Origin: Halomonas sp. LR3S48
Lineage (GTDB): Bacteria > Pseudomonadota > Gammaproteobacteria > Pseudomonadales > Halomonadaceae
DNA length: 64,000 nt
Reading direction: 5' to 3'
Assembly (NCBI RefSeq): GCF_025725665.1
Contig: NZ_CP107009.1
Span: forward strand, 3,534,001 to 3,598,000
The notes beneath the pieces were generated by a model. The model ran no database searches, was not told the origin of the DNA, and was given only the letters and a program-made list of their open reading frames with translations. Of the stretch, positions 25,580 to 37,179 are shown one piece after another; position 1 is the stretch's first letter, and each line of letters starts with the position of its first letter. Made by a program: the position numbers and the translations under genes.

Positions 25580-26842
25580 ATGTTAAAGAAGTCGTTGATC
25601 CCTACTCTCGTCGTCGCAGCCACCAGCATCGGCCACGCCCAGGCCGCCGACCTGACCATCTCCTGCGGCGCGGTTGGCGCCGAGCTTCAGCTCTGTCAGC
25701 AAGGCGTTCAGGCATGGGAGGAGAAGACCGGCCACAGCGTCGACGTGGTCTCGACTCCCAACTCCTCCACCGAGCGCCTGTCGCTCTACCAGCAGATCCT
25801 CTCCGCCAACTCCACCGATATCGACGTCATGCAGATCGACGTGGTATGGCCCGGTTTGCTTGCCAACCATCTGCTCGACTTGCGTGAGGTATTGGGCGAC
25901 GACGTCGGCGAAGGCCACTTCTCGGCCATCGTCGAGAACAACACCATCGACGGCCGCCTGGTGGCGATGCCCTGGTTCACCGACGCCGGTGTACTCTACT
26001 ACCGTGCCGACCTGCTCGAGCAGTACGGCCACGAACCGCCCCAGACCTGGGAAGAGCTGACCGAGATCGCTCGCGAGATCCAGATCGCCGAGCGTGAGGC
26101 GGGCAACGACCGCATGCACGGCTTCGTGTTTCAGGGCCGCGCCTATGAAGGGCTGACCTGCAACGCCCTGGAGTGGGTGGCGAGCCATGGCGGCGGCACC
26201 CTCGTCGACGCCGACGGCGAGATCACCATCGACAACCCGCAGGCAGCCGCCGCACTCGACCGCGCCGCTTCCTGGATCGGCGATATTTCTCCCGACGGCG
26301 TGCTCAACTACACCGAGGAAGAGGCCCGTGGCGTGTTCCAGGGCGGCAATGCCGTGTTCATGCGCAACTGGCCCTATGCCTGGGCGCTGGCCCAGAGCGA
26401 AGGCAGCGAAGTGCGCGGCAAGGTGGGCGTGACCCAGTTGCCCCACAGCGGCGAAGGCAGCAGCGCCGCCACGCTGGGCGGCTGGAACCTGGCGGTATCG
26501 CGCTACAGCGAGAACGCCGAGCTCGCCGCCGAACTGGTGGCCTTCCTCGCCGGCGAGGAGGAGCAGAAGCGTCGCGCCATCGAGGGTGCCTACAATCCGA
26601 CCCTCGAGTCGCTCTACCAGGACGACGAGGTACTCGAGGCGGTGCCCTTCTTCGGCGAACTCTACGAGACCTTCGTCAACGCCGTGGCACGCCCGTCTGC
26701 CCCTACGGGTGACGCCTACGGCCGCGTCAGCAACGCCTTCTTCAGCGCCACCCACGACGTGCTTTCAGGCAGCAGGAGCGGCGAGCAGGCGGTCAGCGAC
26801 CTCGACCGTGAGCTGGCCCGCCTCAAGCGCCGCAACTGGTAA
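25580..26842 (+). CDS. aglE: ABC transporter alpha-glucoside/trehalose-binding protein
   Basis: A 420-residue family 1 extracellular solute-binding protein with a Sec signal (VVAATSIGHAQA, then ADLTISCGAVG). The ending and inner motifs, such as DIDVMQIDVVWPGLLANHLLDL, MPWFTDAGVLYYRADLLEQYG and TWEELTEIAREIQ, are typical of ThuE/AglE-like binding proteins for trehalose, maltose and other alpha-glucosides. The ATG at 25580 has AAGGA at good spacing. It heads the operon aglE-F-G-A-K-R. With the intracellular alpha-glucosidase following, uptake of maltose, trehalose or sucrose for cytoplasmic hydrolysis is the likely job. Confidence 0.85.
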   Translation: MLKKSLIPTLVVAATSIGHAQAADLTISCGAVGAELQLCQQGVQAWEEKTGHSVDVVSTPNSSTERLSLYQQILSANSTDIDVMQIDVVWPGLLANHLLDLREVLGDDVGEGHFSAIVENNTIDGRLVAMPWFTDAGVLYYRADLLEQYGHEPPQTWEELTEIAREIQIAEREAGNDRMHGFVFQGRAYEGLTCNALEWVASHGGGTLVDADGEITIDNPQAAAALDRAASWIGDISPDGVLNYTEEEARGVFQGGNAVFMRNWPYAWALAQSEGSEVRGKVGVTQLPHSGEGSSAATLGGWNLAVSRYSENAELAAELVAFLAGEEEQKRRAIEGAYNPTLESLYQDDEVLEAVPFFGELYETFVNAVARPSAPTGDAYGRVSNAFFSATHDVLSGSRSGEQAVSDLDRELARLKRRNW

Positions 26843-26859
26843 CCCCTCAGGAGCCCGAG

Positions 26860-27836
<977 letters not shown>

Positions 27837-27837
<1 letters not shown>

Positions 27838-28679
27838 TGACCTCGCGCCAACTCTCCAAGCTCACCGCGCGCCTCGGCTTCTGGCTACTGGTGGCCTTCG
27901 TAGTGGTAGTGGCGGTATTCCCGTTCTATTACGCCATCAAGACCTCATTCACCCCGTCGAGCGAGCTGTTCCGGGTCGAGCTTTGGCCAACGCAGGCGAC
28001 GCTCGCCAACTATCTGCAGATCTTCTCCCAGCGCAGCTTCCTGCAGGCGATCTTCAATTCGGTGGTAGTCGCCACCAGCGTGGTGTTCATCGCCCTGCTG
28101 CTCGGCATCACCGCGTCATACGCTCTGGGCCGGGTACGTTTCCGCGGTCGCGCCACGGTGCTGCTGGTGATCCTCGGCGTCTCCATGTTCCCCCAGGTGG
28201 CGGTCCTGTCGGGGCTGTTCGAGGTGATCCGGGCGCTCAACCTCTACAACAACCCGGGCGGGCTGATCCTGAGCTATACCATCTTCACCCTGCCCTTCAC
28301 CGTATGGGTGCTGACCACCTTCATGCGCCAGTTGCCCATGGAGCTCGAAGAGGCCGCCATCATGGATGGCGCCACGCCCTGGGTCACCATCACCAAGGTG
28401 TTCCTGCCGCTGATGTGGCCCGCCATGGCCACCACCGGACTGCTCGCCTTCATCGCCGCCTGGAACGAATTCCTCTTCGCTCTTACCTTCACCCTGACCG
28501 ACAGCCAGCGCACGGTGCCGGTGGCCATCGCCCTGCTCTCCGGGGGCAGCGCTTACGAGCTGCCCTGGGGGCCGATCATGGCCGCCTCGGTGGTGGTCAC
28601 GGTGCCGCTGGTGGTGCTGGTGATCATCTTCCAGCGACGCATCGTCTCGGGACTGACGGCCGGCGCGGTGAAGGGATGA
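27837..28679 (+). CDS. aglG: ABC transporter permease, alpha-glucoside system
   Basis: A 280-residue MalG-like permease with six membrane helices and the EAA loop LEEAAIMDGATPWVTITKVFLPLM near residue 178. The first hydrophobic helix is LGFWLLVAFVVVVAVFPFYYAI. I start at the ATG at 27837, which shares one base with the aglF stop; the GTG codon just before it is an alternative. It pairs with the AglF-like permease to form the membrane channel of the importer. Confidence 0.9.
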
Positions 28680-28697
28680 ACCTGGCAGGTTGAACCC

Positions 28698-28731
28698 GGT
28701 GCGAGCAGCACTGTCCACGACGGCTCGCACC
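28698..28731 (+). repeat. Intercistronic hairpin between aglG and aglA
   Basis: GGTGCGAGC and GCTCGCACC form a 9-bp stem around a 16-base loop in the 109-bp gap between permease and glucosidase genes, followed by a repeated CGCACCTGACGA. It may tune the relative abundance of transporter and enzyme. Confidence 0.4.
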
Positions 28732-28788
28732 TGACGACCACGCACCTGACGAACCATGCGCCCATCGAGGCTTGACCAAGGGAAACTC

Positions 28789-30399
28789 ATGCAAGACAAC
28801 ACTTTCTGGTGGCGCGGCGGCGTCATCTACCAGATCTATCCGCGCAGCTTCATGGACAGCAGCGGCGACGGCGTCGGTGACCTGCCGGGCGTCACCGAAC
28901 GGCTCGACTATGTCGCCTCGCTGGGCGTGGACGGTATCTGGCTATCGCCCTTCTTCACCTCGCCGATGCGTGACTTCGGCTATGACATCAGCGACTACCG
29001 CGACGTCGACCCGCTGTTCGGCACCCTCGGCGACTTCAAGACACTGCTGGAGCGGGCCCATGCGCTCGGCCTCAAGGTGATCATCGACCAGGTGATCAGC
29101 CATACCTCGGACCAGCATCCCTGGTTCCAGGAGAGCCGCATGAACCGCAGCAATCCACGGGCCGACTGGTACGTATGGGCCGACCCCAACCCGGACGGCA
29201 CGCCGCCCAACAACTGGCTGTCGATCTTCGGCGGACCGGCATGGACTTTCGACAGCCGGCGCCAGCAGTACTACCTGCACAACTTCCTGTCGAGCCAGCC
29301 GGACCTCAACTTCCATAATCCCGAAGTGCGCACTGCCCAGCTCGACAACATGCGCTTCTGGCTTGAGATGGGCGTCGACGGCTTCCGCCTCGACACGGTC
29401 AACTTCTATTTTCATGACCAGCACCTGCGCAGCAATCCGGCACTGACCATCGACGCCACTCGCACCCTGGGCGCGCCCAAGGAGAATCCCTACACCTGGC
29501 AGCGCCATGTGTACGACATCAGCCGACCCGAGAACGTCGAGTTTCTGCGCGAGCTGCGCGCCCTGATGGATGAGTACCCCGGCACAACCACGGTGGGCGA
29601 GATCGGCGACGACACTCCTCTCGAGCGCATGGCCGAGTACACCTCCGGCGGCGACAAGCTGCACATGGCCTATACCTTCGACCTGCTCAACTCGCCGCGC
29701 TCGCCGGCGTACATTCGTGGCGTGCTGCAGAGTTTCCAGCAGTTCGCCGGCGATGCCTGGCCGTGCTGGGCGCTGTCCAATCACGATGTGGTGCGCAGCG
29801 CCACGCGCTGGGGCAGCGAGGAGTGCGCCTTCGCTTACCCCCGGGTGGCGCTGGCCCTGCTGTTCTCCCTGCGCGGCAGCGTGTGCCTCTATCAGGGCGA
29901 GGAGCTCGGCCTGCCCGAAGCGGACGTTCCCTTCGAGCGCATTCAGGACCCTTACGGCCTGCCGCTGTGGCCCGACTTCAAGGGTCGCGATGGCTGTCGC
30001 ACGCCGATGCCCTGGGACGATACGCCGCTGGCCGGCTTCTCGCCCATCGAGCCCTGGTTGCCGGTGGCCGAGCCACATCTGCCTTTGTCGGTGGCACGCC
30101 AGCAGGACGACCCCGAGTCGATGCTCAATGCCACCCGCCGCCTGCTGCGCTTCCGCAACCAGCATCCGGCGCTGTTCGACGGTGACATGACCCTGGTCGA
30201 GCTGGGCGAAGCGCTGGTTGCGTTTACCCGCCAACGGGGCAGCGACAAGCTGCTGTGCGTCTTCAACCTCACCGGCCAACCCCAGACCGCCAGGCTGCCT
30301 GAGGTACGTGAGGCGTTGCAGCAACACGGCTTCCAGTACGAGGTCAGCGGCGGCACGCTGCATCTGCCGCCCTACCAGGCGGCCTACTTCCGCCTCTAG
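28789..30399 (+). CDS. aglA: GH13 alpha-glucosidase
   Basis: A 536-residue cytoplasmic glycoside hydrolase family 13 enzyme with no signal peptide. From the ATG at 28789 the sequence opens MQDNTFWWRGGVIYQIYPRS. The nucleophile is Asp202 in DGFRLDTVNF and the acid/base is Glu271 in TTVGEIGDD, the same positions as in the structurally studied Halomonas sp. H11 alpha-glucosidase, to which the sequence is plainly very similar. That enzyme hydrolyses and transfers alpha-glucosyl units from maltose, sucrose and similar short substrates. The SNHDVVR motif supplies the third conserved Asp region. The gene belongs to the uptake operon and would cleave the imported sugars. Confidence 0.93.
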   Translation: MQDNTFWWRGGVIYQIYPRSFMDSSGDGVGDLPGVTERLDYVASLGVDGIWLSPFFTSPMRDFGYDISDYRDVDPLFGTLGDFKTLLERAHALGLKVIIDQVISHTSDQHPWFQESRMNRSNPRADWYVWADPNPDGTPPNNWLSIFGGPAWTFDSRRQQYYLHNFLSSQPDLNFHNPEVRTAQLDNMRFWLEMGVDGFRLDTVNFYFHDQHLRSNPALTIDATRTLGAPKENPYTWQRHVYDISRPENVEFLRELRALMDEYPGTTTVGEIGDDTPLERMAEYTSGGDKLHMAYTFDLLNSPRSPAYIRGVLQSFQQFAGDAWPCWALSNHDVVRSATRWGSEECAFAYPRVALALLFSLRGSVCLYQGEELGLPEADVPFERIQDPYGLPLWPDFKGRDGCRTPMPWDDTPLAGFSPIEPWLPVAEPHLPLSVARQQDDPESMLNATRRLLRFRNQHPALFDGDMTLVELGEALVAFTRQRGSDKLLCVFNLTGQPQTARLPEVREALQQHGFQYEVSGGTLHLPPYQAAYFRL

Positions 30400-30459
30400 G
30401 CTTCGTTTCGAGAACTCTGCACAACAACGACCGGCCGCGAACGGCCGAGGATGGGTCAA

Positions 30460-31566
<1,107 letters not shown>

Positions 31567-31661
31567 CGCAGCGGCAACATGGTTAAAATGGTGGCAGGGC
31601 TGTCCCGGCCACGGCCGGGGCGGTATCCTTGGAAGCGTACTCATTAGCAGGAAAATAAAAC

Positions 31662-32717
31662 GTGTCGCCACCGGCCCGCCGCATCACACTCAAGGACCTG
31701 GCCCGTGAGCTCGGCGTCTCCACCGCCACCGTCTCCAATGCCTTCAACCGGCCGGACCAGCTCTCGCCCAAGCTGCGAGAACGCATCCTCGCCGAGGCCA
31801 AGCGATTGGGCTACCGCGGTCCCGACGCCAAGGCCCGCAGCCTGCGCACCGGGCGCTCGCGTATCATCGCGGTGATCCTGGCCGAAAGCCTCACCTATAG
31901 CCTCAACGATGCCGTCTCCAGCGAGTTCCTCTCGGGCGTTACCGAGGTGCTCGACACCCAGGGCCATACCCTGCTGCTGCTCTCCGCACGCCAGACCAAG
32001 TGTCAACTGGTCGACTCGGCGAGCATGGCCGACGGCTTCATCGTCTACGGCCTGATGCCCTCCGACGAGCTGTTCGACTCACTGCCGCTCAACGCTTCGC
32101 TGGTGGCGGTCGACTTCAACGTGTCGGGCCACCCTTCGGTACACGTCGACAACGAACCGGCCTGTTTCGAGATCGCCGACCACGCCTTGACGGTCATGCC
32201 TCGCCAGCGCCCGGCCATCGTCAACCTGCGCCTCACGCGCGAACCTTGCAACGGCCGCATCGACCCCGAGTACACCCTGCTGCCGGCAGAACTCACCATT
32301 ACCCGCTCGCGCCTGTCCGGTTTCCATCGCGCCTTGGCCCAGCATGGTTTCGCCGCCGAGCGGGTGCCGATGTGGAACGTGGAGGAGAACACCTTCGAGG
32401 TCTGCGGCCCAGTGATCGAGGAGATCCTCGACCTGCCCGATGACGAACGCCCCGATCTGCTGCTGTGCATGTCCGACCGCATCGCCCTGACGGCGCTGAC
32501 CCTGGCCGAAAGCCGCGGCCTGCGCATTCCCGAGGATATCTGCCTGATCGGCTTCGACGGCATCGCCGAGGGCCAGTACCGCGCCCCACGCCTGACCACG
32601 GTGCGCCAGGAGAGCGGCGAGAAGGGGCGCCTGGCGGCACGCATGATCCTGGGCCTGGAGCCGGGCCATTCGCGCCTGCTGGGAACCGAGCTGATCCTGG
32701 GCGAAACCTGCTCCTGA
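31662..32717 (+). CDS. aglR: LacI-family transcriptional regulator of the agl operon
   Basis: A 351-residue LacI-type regulator with GTG start at 31662 after an AGGA site. The N-terminal helix-turn-helix and hinge are ITLKDLARELGVSTATVSNAFNRPDQLSPKLRERIL, and the periplasmic-binding-like ligand domain follows (ILAESLTYSLNDAVSSEFLSGVTEVL, ICLIGFDGIAEGQYRAPRLTTVRQ). It lies 95 bp after the ATPase gene on the same strand, with a GC-rich inverted repeat (CCCGGCC/GGCCGGG) in the gap near 31604, and probably controls the operon through the CG-centred site at 25506-25519. The inducer is presumably an alpha-glucoside. Confidence 0.87.
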   Translation: MSPPARRITLKDLARELGVSTATVSNAFNRPDQLSPKLRERILAEAKRLGYRGPDAKARSLRTGRSRIIAVILAESLTYSLNDAVSSEFLSGVTEVLDTQGHTLLLLSARQTKCQLVDSASMADGFIVYGLMPSDELFDSLPLNASLVAVDFNVSGHPSVHVDNEPACFEIADHALTVMPRQRPAIVNLRLTREPCNGRIDPEYTLLPAELTITRSRLSGFHRALAQHGFAAERVPMWNVEENTFEVCGPVIEEILDLPDDERPDLLLCMSDRIALTALTLAESRGLRIPEDICLIGFDGIAEGQYRAPRLTTVRQESGEKGRLAARMILGLEPGHSRLLGTELILGETCS

Positions 32718-32821
32718 TCCACCCTACGGCTTCGCTTGCACACTGCTTGCACGCTTCGTGACCATTGGCTGCATCGCCTTGCGCGATGCTGCCTGGGCCC
32801 ACAGTCCGTCACGAGCCCTCG

Positions 32822-34075
32822 ATGCCTGCCTCCTCTCGTTTCTCCACGCCCACTCTCCTCGGCGCCTGCTCCCGCCAGCGCGGCCGCTTCACTGTCGCTG
32901 CCCTGCTCGCCACACTGATCCTGGCCGCAGCGGCGGCCGGCGCCTGGTGGTTGCTCTCGCAGCCGCCGCGCGTCGAGCGTCGTACGCCGGTGGAGACGCC
33001 GGCAGCGCTGGTCGACACGGTGCAGGCGCAGCGTCAGGCCGCCGCCCCGGAGCTGTACGGCTTCGGCCGGGTCGTCGCCGAGCGCGAGGCGCGCCTCGCC
33101 AGCCGCGTGGCCGGCGAACTGATCGAGTTCACTCCAATGGCCCTGCCCGGCAGGGTGGTGGAAGCCGGCGCCCCCCTGGCGCGGCTCGACGATGCCGACC
33201 TGCGCCTCGGCCTGCGCGATGCCGAGGCCACGCTGGCACAGGCCGAGGCGGCACTGGCCATGGAGCGCGGCGAGCAGCAGCGCGCCGAGACCGAGTACCG
33301 CAGCTTCGGCCGCGAGCTGACCGCCGAGCGCCGTGCCTTGGTATTGCGCGAGCCGCAGCTGCGCCAGGCCGAGGCGGAAGTGGAGCGGGCCCGCGCCGCC
33401 CGCGACCGGGCCCGGCTGGAGCTGGAGCGCGCCACGATCACGGCACCCTGGCGCGGCATGGTGCAGGCGAGGCTGCTGGGCGCGGGCAGCATGGTGGCCA
33501 ACGGCACCGAGATCCTCCATCTGGTCGACGTTGCGCGCTTCTGGGTGCGCGTCTCTCTGCCCGGCGAAGCGCTGGATTGGCTCAAGGTCGCCGACGACGA
33601 AGGTCCCGGCAGTGCGGTGAGCCTGTCGACACGCACCTGGCCCGGCGGAGAAGCGCGACACGGCGAAGTGATCGCCATGCTACCGGCGTTGGAAGAGCAG
33701 GGCCTCCAGGCCCAGCTGCTGGTTGCGGTCGACGACCCGCTGGGACTGGGGAACGGTGCGCCGGCCCTGCGCCTGGGCGACGTAGTACGCCTGGATTTCG
33801 ATACTCGCTCCCGCGAAGGAGTGTTCCTCCTGCCCGCTACCGCCCTGCGCCCCGGAGACATGCTCTGGGTGCTCGACGACGACGACCGCCTGCGCCGGCG
33901 CACGGTGGAGGTGGTACACCGCGGCGATACGCGCGTGCTGGTCGGCGCCGGTCTCGAGGATGGCGAGCGGGTGGTGATTTCCCAGCTCGGTCAGCCGCGC
34001 GAGGGCATGCGCCTGCGCTCGCGCATCGCCGACCGCGAGCGACCGGCCGGTGAGCGCGAGGAGAGCCGCTCATGA
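32822..34075 (+). CDS. RND efflux membrane fusion protein
   Basis: A 417-residue HlyD/AcrA-type periplasmic adaptor, starting at the ATG at 32822 (MPASSRFSTPTLLGACS). An N-terminal membrane anchor (VAALLATLILAAAAAGAWWLL) is followed by the lipoyl half-motif, a coiled-coil hairpin (LGLRDAEATLAQAEAALAMERGEQQ to LRQAEAEVERARAARDRARLELE), the second lipoyl half (ATITAPWRGMVQARLLGAGSMV) and a beta-barrel. It links the inner-membrane RND pump to an outer-membrane channel; no TolC-like gene is in the window. Its stop overlaps the pump gene start (ATGA). Confidence 0.88.
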   Translation: MPASSRFSTPTLLGACSRQRGRFTVAALLATLILAAAAAGAWWLLSQPPRVERRTPVETPAALVDTVQAQRQAAAPELYGFGRVVAEREARLASRVAGELIEFTPMALPGRVVEAGAPLARLDDADLRLGLRDAEATLAQAEAALAMERGEQQRAETEYRSFGRELTAERRALVLREPQLRQAEAEVERARAARDRARLELERATITAPWRGMVQARLLGAGSMVANGTEILHLVDVARFWVRVSLPGEALDWLKVADDEGPGSAVSLSTRTWPGGEARHGEVIAMLPALEEQGLQAQLLVAVDDPLGLGNGAPALRLGDVVRLDFDTRSREGVFLLPATALRPGDMLWVLDDDDRLRRRTVEVVHRGDTRVLVGAGLEDGERVVISQLGQPREGMRLRSRIADRERPAGEREESRS

Positions 34076-37000
34076 TGCGCCGCGGCCCCATTGCCTGGAT
34101 GGTTCACCACGGCGTCGCCCCCAATTTGCTGATGGTGCTGCTGATCGCCGGGGGCCTGCTGGCGTCGCTGGCGATCAAGAAGGAGGTCTTCCCCGAGTTC
34201 GAACTGGAGATCGTTCACGTGGCGGTCGGCTACCCCGGCGCCACGCCCGAGGAGGTCGAGCGCAGCCTGTTGCTGCCCATGGAGGCGGCCCTGGCCAACG
34301 TCGACGGCATCGACGAGATGACCGCCACCGCCAACGAGGGCGCCGGACGTGTCTCCCTGAGCCTGATCGACGGCGTCGACGTGATGCGCGCTTACCAGGA
34401 GATCCAGCAGGCGATCAATGCCATCACCAACCTGCCCGCCGCCGCCGATCCGCCGCGCTTCAGCCTCGCCGGGCGCTCGCGCAGCGTCATGAGCCTGCAG
34501 CTGCACGGCTGGGTCGACGAGCGGCTGCTGCACGACCTCGCCGAGGAGCTGCGCGCCGATCTGCAAGCCTCCCCCGGCATCTCGCGAGTCGAGCTTTCCG
34601 GCAATCGCGAGCGTGAGATCCAGGTGCTGCTCGACGCGCAGGCGATGCATCGACATGGCCTCGATCACCGCGGCCTGGCCGCGCGAATCGCCGACGAGGC
34701 GCTGGATCTCGCCAGTGGCCGGCTGGCAACAGCAGAAGGCGAGTGGCTGGTGCGCTACCAGGGGCGGCGCGACGAGGCCCGCGAATTCGCCGAGCTGCCA
34801 TTGGTCGGAACTGCCGACGGGGGCCAACTGCGCCTGGGCGACATCGCCCAGGTCGTCGACGGCTTCGCCGAAAGCGATAACGAAGTGCTGTTCAACGGCG
34901 CCCCGGCGTTGAGCCTGGAGGTCTACCAGGTCGGCAACCAGACGCCGATCGGCATTTCCGATGCGGTGCACGCCCAGCTCGAGCGGTTGCGTGCCGGCCT
35001 GCCCGAGGGGGTCAGCCTGAGCGTGTCCCAGGACAGCTCCGAGATCTACCGCGACCGTCTCGACCTGCTGCTCAAGAACGCCTGGCTGGGCCTGGCACTG
35101 GTACTGGTGCTGATGGCGCTGTTCCTCGAGGCGCGCCTGGCGTTCTGGGTCACCCTGGGCATTCCCACCGCCTTCCTCGGCGCCATGCTGTTCCTGCCGT
35201 GGCTCGGCGTGTCGATCAACATGATGTCGATGTTCGCCTTCATCATTGCGCTGGGCATCGTGGTCGACGATGCCATCATGGTCGGCGAGAACATCCACAG
35301 CTACCGCGAGCAGGGCCATTCGCTGCGCGAAGCCGCGGTGCGTGGGGCCCGCGAAATGGCGGTACCGATCAGCTTCGCCATTCTTTCAAATATCGTCGCC
35401 TTTCTACCGCTGCTGTTCCTGCCGGGCTTCCTCGGCATGATCTTCGCCGTCGTCCCGCTGGTGGTGGTCACGGTGTTCCTGGTGTCGTGGCTGGAGGCAC
35501 TGTTCATCCTGCCCGGACACCTGGCCCACCGCGCCGGCGGTCGCGAGCCGAGCCCCTGGTTCAGGCCGCTGGACCGCCTGCGCCGTGCCCTGCAGGGCGG
35601 CCTTGCCCACGTTACCCAGCGGCGTTTCGAGCCCTTCCTGCAGCGCGCCCTCGACCTGCGCCTGCTCACGGTGAGCCTGGCCATTGCCGTGCTCGCCCTG
35701 GCCATTGCCTGGAGCATGAGCGGTCGCATGGGTTTCTCGCTGATGCCGCGGGTGGAGTCGGATCGAGTCCAGGCCTCCGTGACCCTGCCGGTGGGCAGCC
35801 CGATTGCCGAAGATCGGCGCATTCGCGACCGGCTGCTCGACGCTGCCATGGCGCTCGAAGAGCGCGACGACGGCCCGCGCCTCGCCGACACCCGCGCCCA
35901 GTTGGACGGCGACCGCCTGACCGTGCGCCTGACCCTCGCGCGCGAAAGCCTCGACGCCTGGCCCCCTTCGCGAGTGGCACGGGCCTGGCGCGAGGAAGCC
36001 GGCGACATCCTGGGTGCCCAGGCGGTGCGTTTCGAGTCGGACTTCGGCGGCCCGGGCGCCGGCGCCGGGCTCACCCTGCGCCTGTCGCACCCCGACAGCC
36101 GCGCGCTGGAGGCTGCCGCCATCCGGCTCGCCGACGAGCTGGCCGAATTCGACGGCCTGACCGATATCGACAGCGGCCTGGCCGACGGCAAGCCGCAGCT
36201 CGAACTGCGGCTGTCGCCGGAGGGGCGCGCACTGGGACTCTCCGGCGCCGACCTCGCCGCCCAACTGCGCGGCCCGCTGCAGGGCGTCACGGCCATCGAG
36301 CAATTCGTCGGCCGCCATGAGATCAGTATCGCGGTTCGCCTGCCGAGCGAGGAGCGCGACAGCCTGAAGCATCTCTACCAGTTGCCGATCCGCACGCCGG
36401 AGGGCCTGGAGATACCGCTCGCGCGGATCGCCGAGATTCACCTCGGACGCGCCGCCACCACCCTGGAGCGGCTCGACGGCCGGCGCCAGATCAGCGTCAC
36501 CGCCGACACCGACAGCGACGCCCGCATCAACCAGGTGCTGGCTACCCTTCAGGCGGAGGTCTTGCCCGCCCTGCGAGCCGCCTGGCCGGGCCTCGAGCCG
36601 ACCTTGGGTGGCCGTCAGCAGGAGACCGACGATAACGTCTCGGCACTGAGCCAGGCCACCTGGCTGACACTGATCGCGCTATATGCCCTCCTGGCGATCC
36701 CGTTTCGCAGCTATCTGCAACCGCTGCTGGTACTGGCTGCGATACCTTTCGGCATCATCGGCGCCATGGCCGGACATGCGATCATGGGCTTCGGCCTCTC
36801 GGTCATCAGCCTGATGGGCATGCTGGCGCTCTCCGGCGTGGTGATCAACGACGCCCTGGTGCTGATCGACTATGCCAACCGGCGGCGGCGCGAAGGGTTC
36901 GGCCCCCGCGAGGCGATCATCGCCGCGGCGACCCGCCGTCTGCGGCCGATCCTGATGACCACCCTGACCACCTTCCTGGGGCTCGCACCGATGATCTTCG

Positions 37001-37179
37001 AGACCTCGCGCCAGGCCCGCTTCATCATCCCCATGGCCATCTCGCTGGGCTTCGGCATGCTGTTCGCCACCCTGATCCTGCTGGTGCTGGTACCCTGCCT
37101 GTATCTGATGCTGGAAGGCCTGCGCGAACGATGGGGACACCTGACCAACGCCCACTCTACCCAGGAGCCGACTCGATGA
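34072..37179 (+). CDS. RND-family efflux pump, inner-membrane subunit
   Basis: A 1035-residue HAE1-like RND transporter with twelve predicted helices and two large periplasmic loops. The first helix is APNLLMVLLIAGGLLASLAIK, the proton-relay helix TM4 motif GIVVDDAIMVGENI carries the paired Asp, and the repeat counterpart in the second half is SGVVINDALVLIDYAN. Porter-domain text such as VGYPGATPEEVERSLLLPMEAAL is standard. The substrate is likely a drug, bile-like compound or metal-independent toxin; the presence of a BaeSR-like regulator fits envelope-stress inducible efflux. The start overlaps the adaptor stop, and its own stop overlaps the sensor kinase start. Confidence 0.92.
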   Translation: MMRRGPIAWMVHHGVAPNLLMVLLIAGGLLASLAIKKEVFPEFELEIVHVAVGYPGATPEEVERSLLLPMEAALANVDGIDEMTATANEGAGRVSLSLIDGVDVMRAYQEIQQAINAITNLPAAADPPRFSLAGRSRSVMSLQLHGWVDERLLHDLAEELRADLQASPGISRVELSGNREREIQVLLDAQAMHRHGLDHRGLAARIADEALDLASGRLATAEGEWLVRYQGRRDEAREFAELPLVGTADGGQLRLGDIAQVVDGFAESDNEVLFNGAPALSLEVYQVGNQTPIGISDAVHAQLERLRAGLPEGVSLSVSQDSSEIYRDRLDLLLKNAWLGLALVLVLMALFLEARLAFWVTLGIPTAFLGAMLFLPWLGVSINMMSMFAFIIALGIVVDDAIMVGENIHSYREQGHSLREAAVRGAREMAVPISFAILSNIVAFLPLLFLPGFLGMIFAVVPLVVVTVFLVSWLEALFILPGHLAHRAGGREPSPWFRPLDRLRRALQGGLAHVTQRRFEPFLQRALDLRLLTVSLAIAVLALAIAWSMSGRMGFSLMPRVESDRVQASVTLPVGSPIAEDRRIRDRLLDAAMALEERDDGPRLADTRAQLDGDRLTVRLTLARESLDAWPPSRVARAWREEAGDILGAQAVRFESDFGGPGAGAGLTLRLSHPDSRALEAAAIRLADELAEFDGLTDIDSGLADGKPQLELRLSPEGRALGLSGADLAAQLRGPLQGVTAIEQFVGRHEISIAVRLPSEERDSLKHLYQLPIRTPEGLEIPLARIAEIHLGRAATTLERLDGRRQISVTADTDSDARINQVLATLQAEVLPALRAAWPGLEPTLGGRQQETDDNVSALSQATWLTLIALYALLAIPFRSYLQPLLVLAAIPFGIIGAMAGHAIMGFGLSVISLMGMLALSGVVINDALVLIDYANRRRREGFGPREAIIAAATRRLRPILMTTLTTFLGLAPMIFETSRQARFIIPMAISLGFGMLFATLILLVLVPCLYLMLEGLRERWGHLTNAHSTQEPTR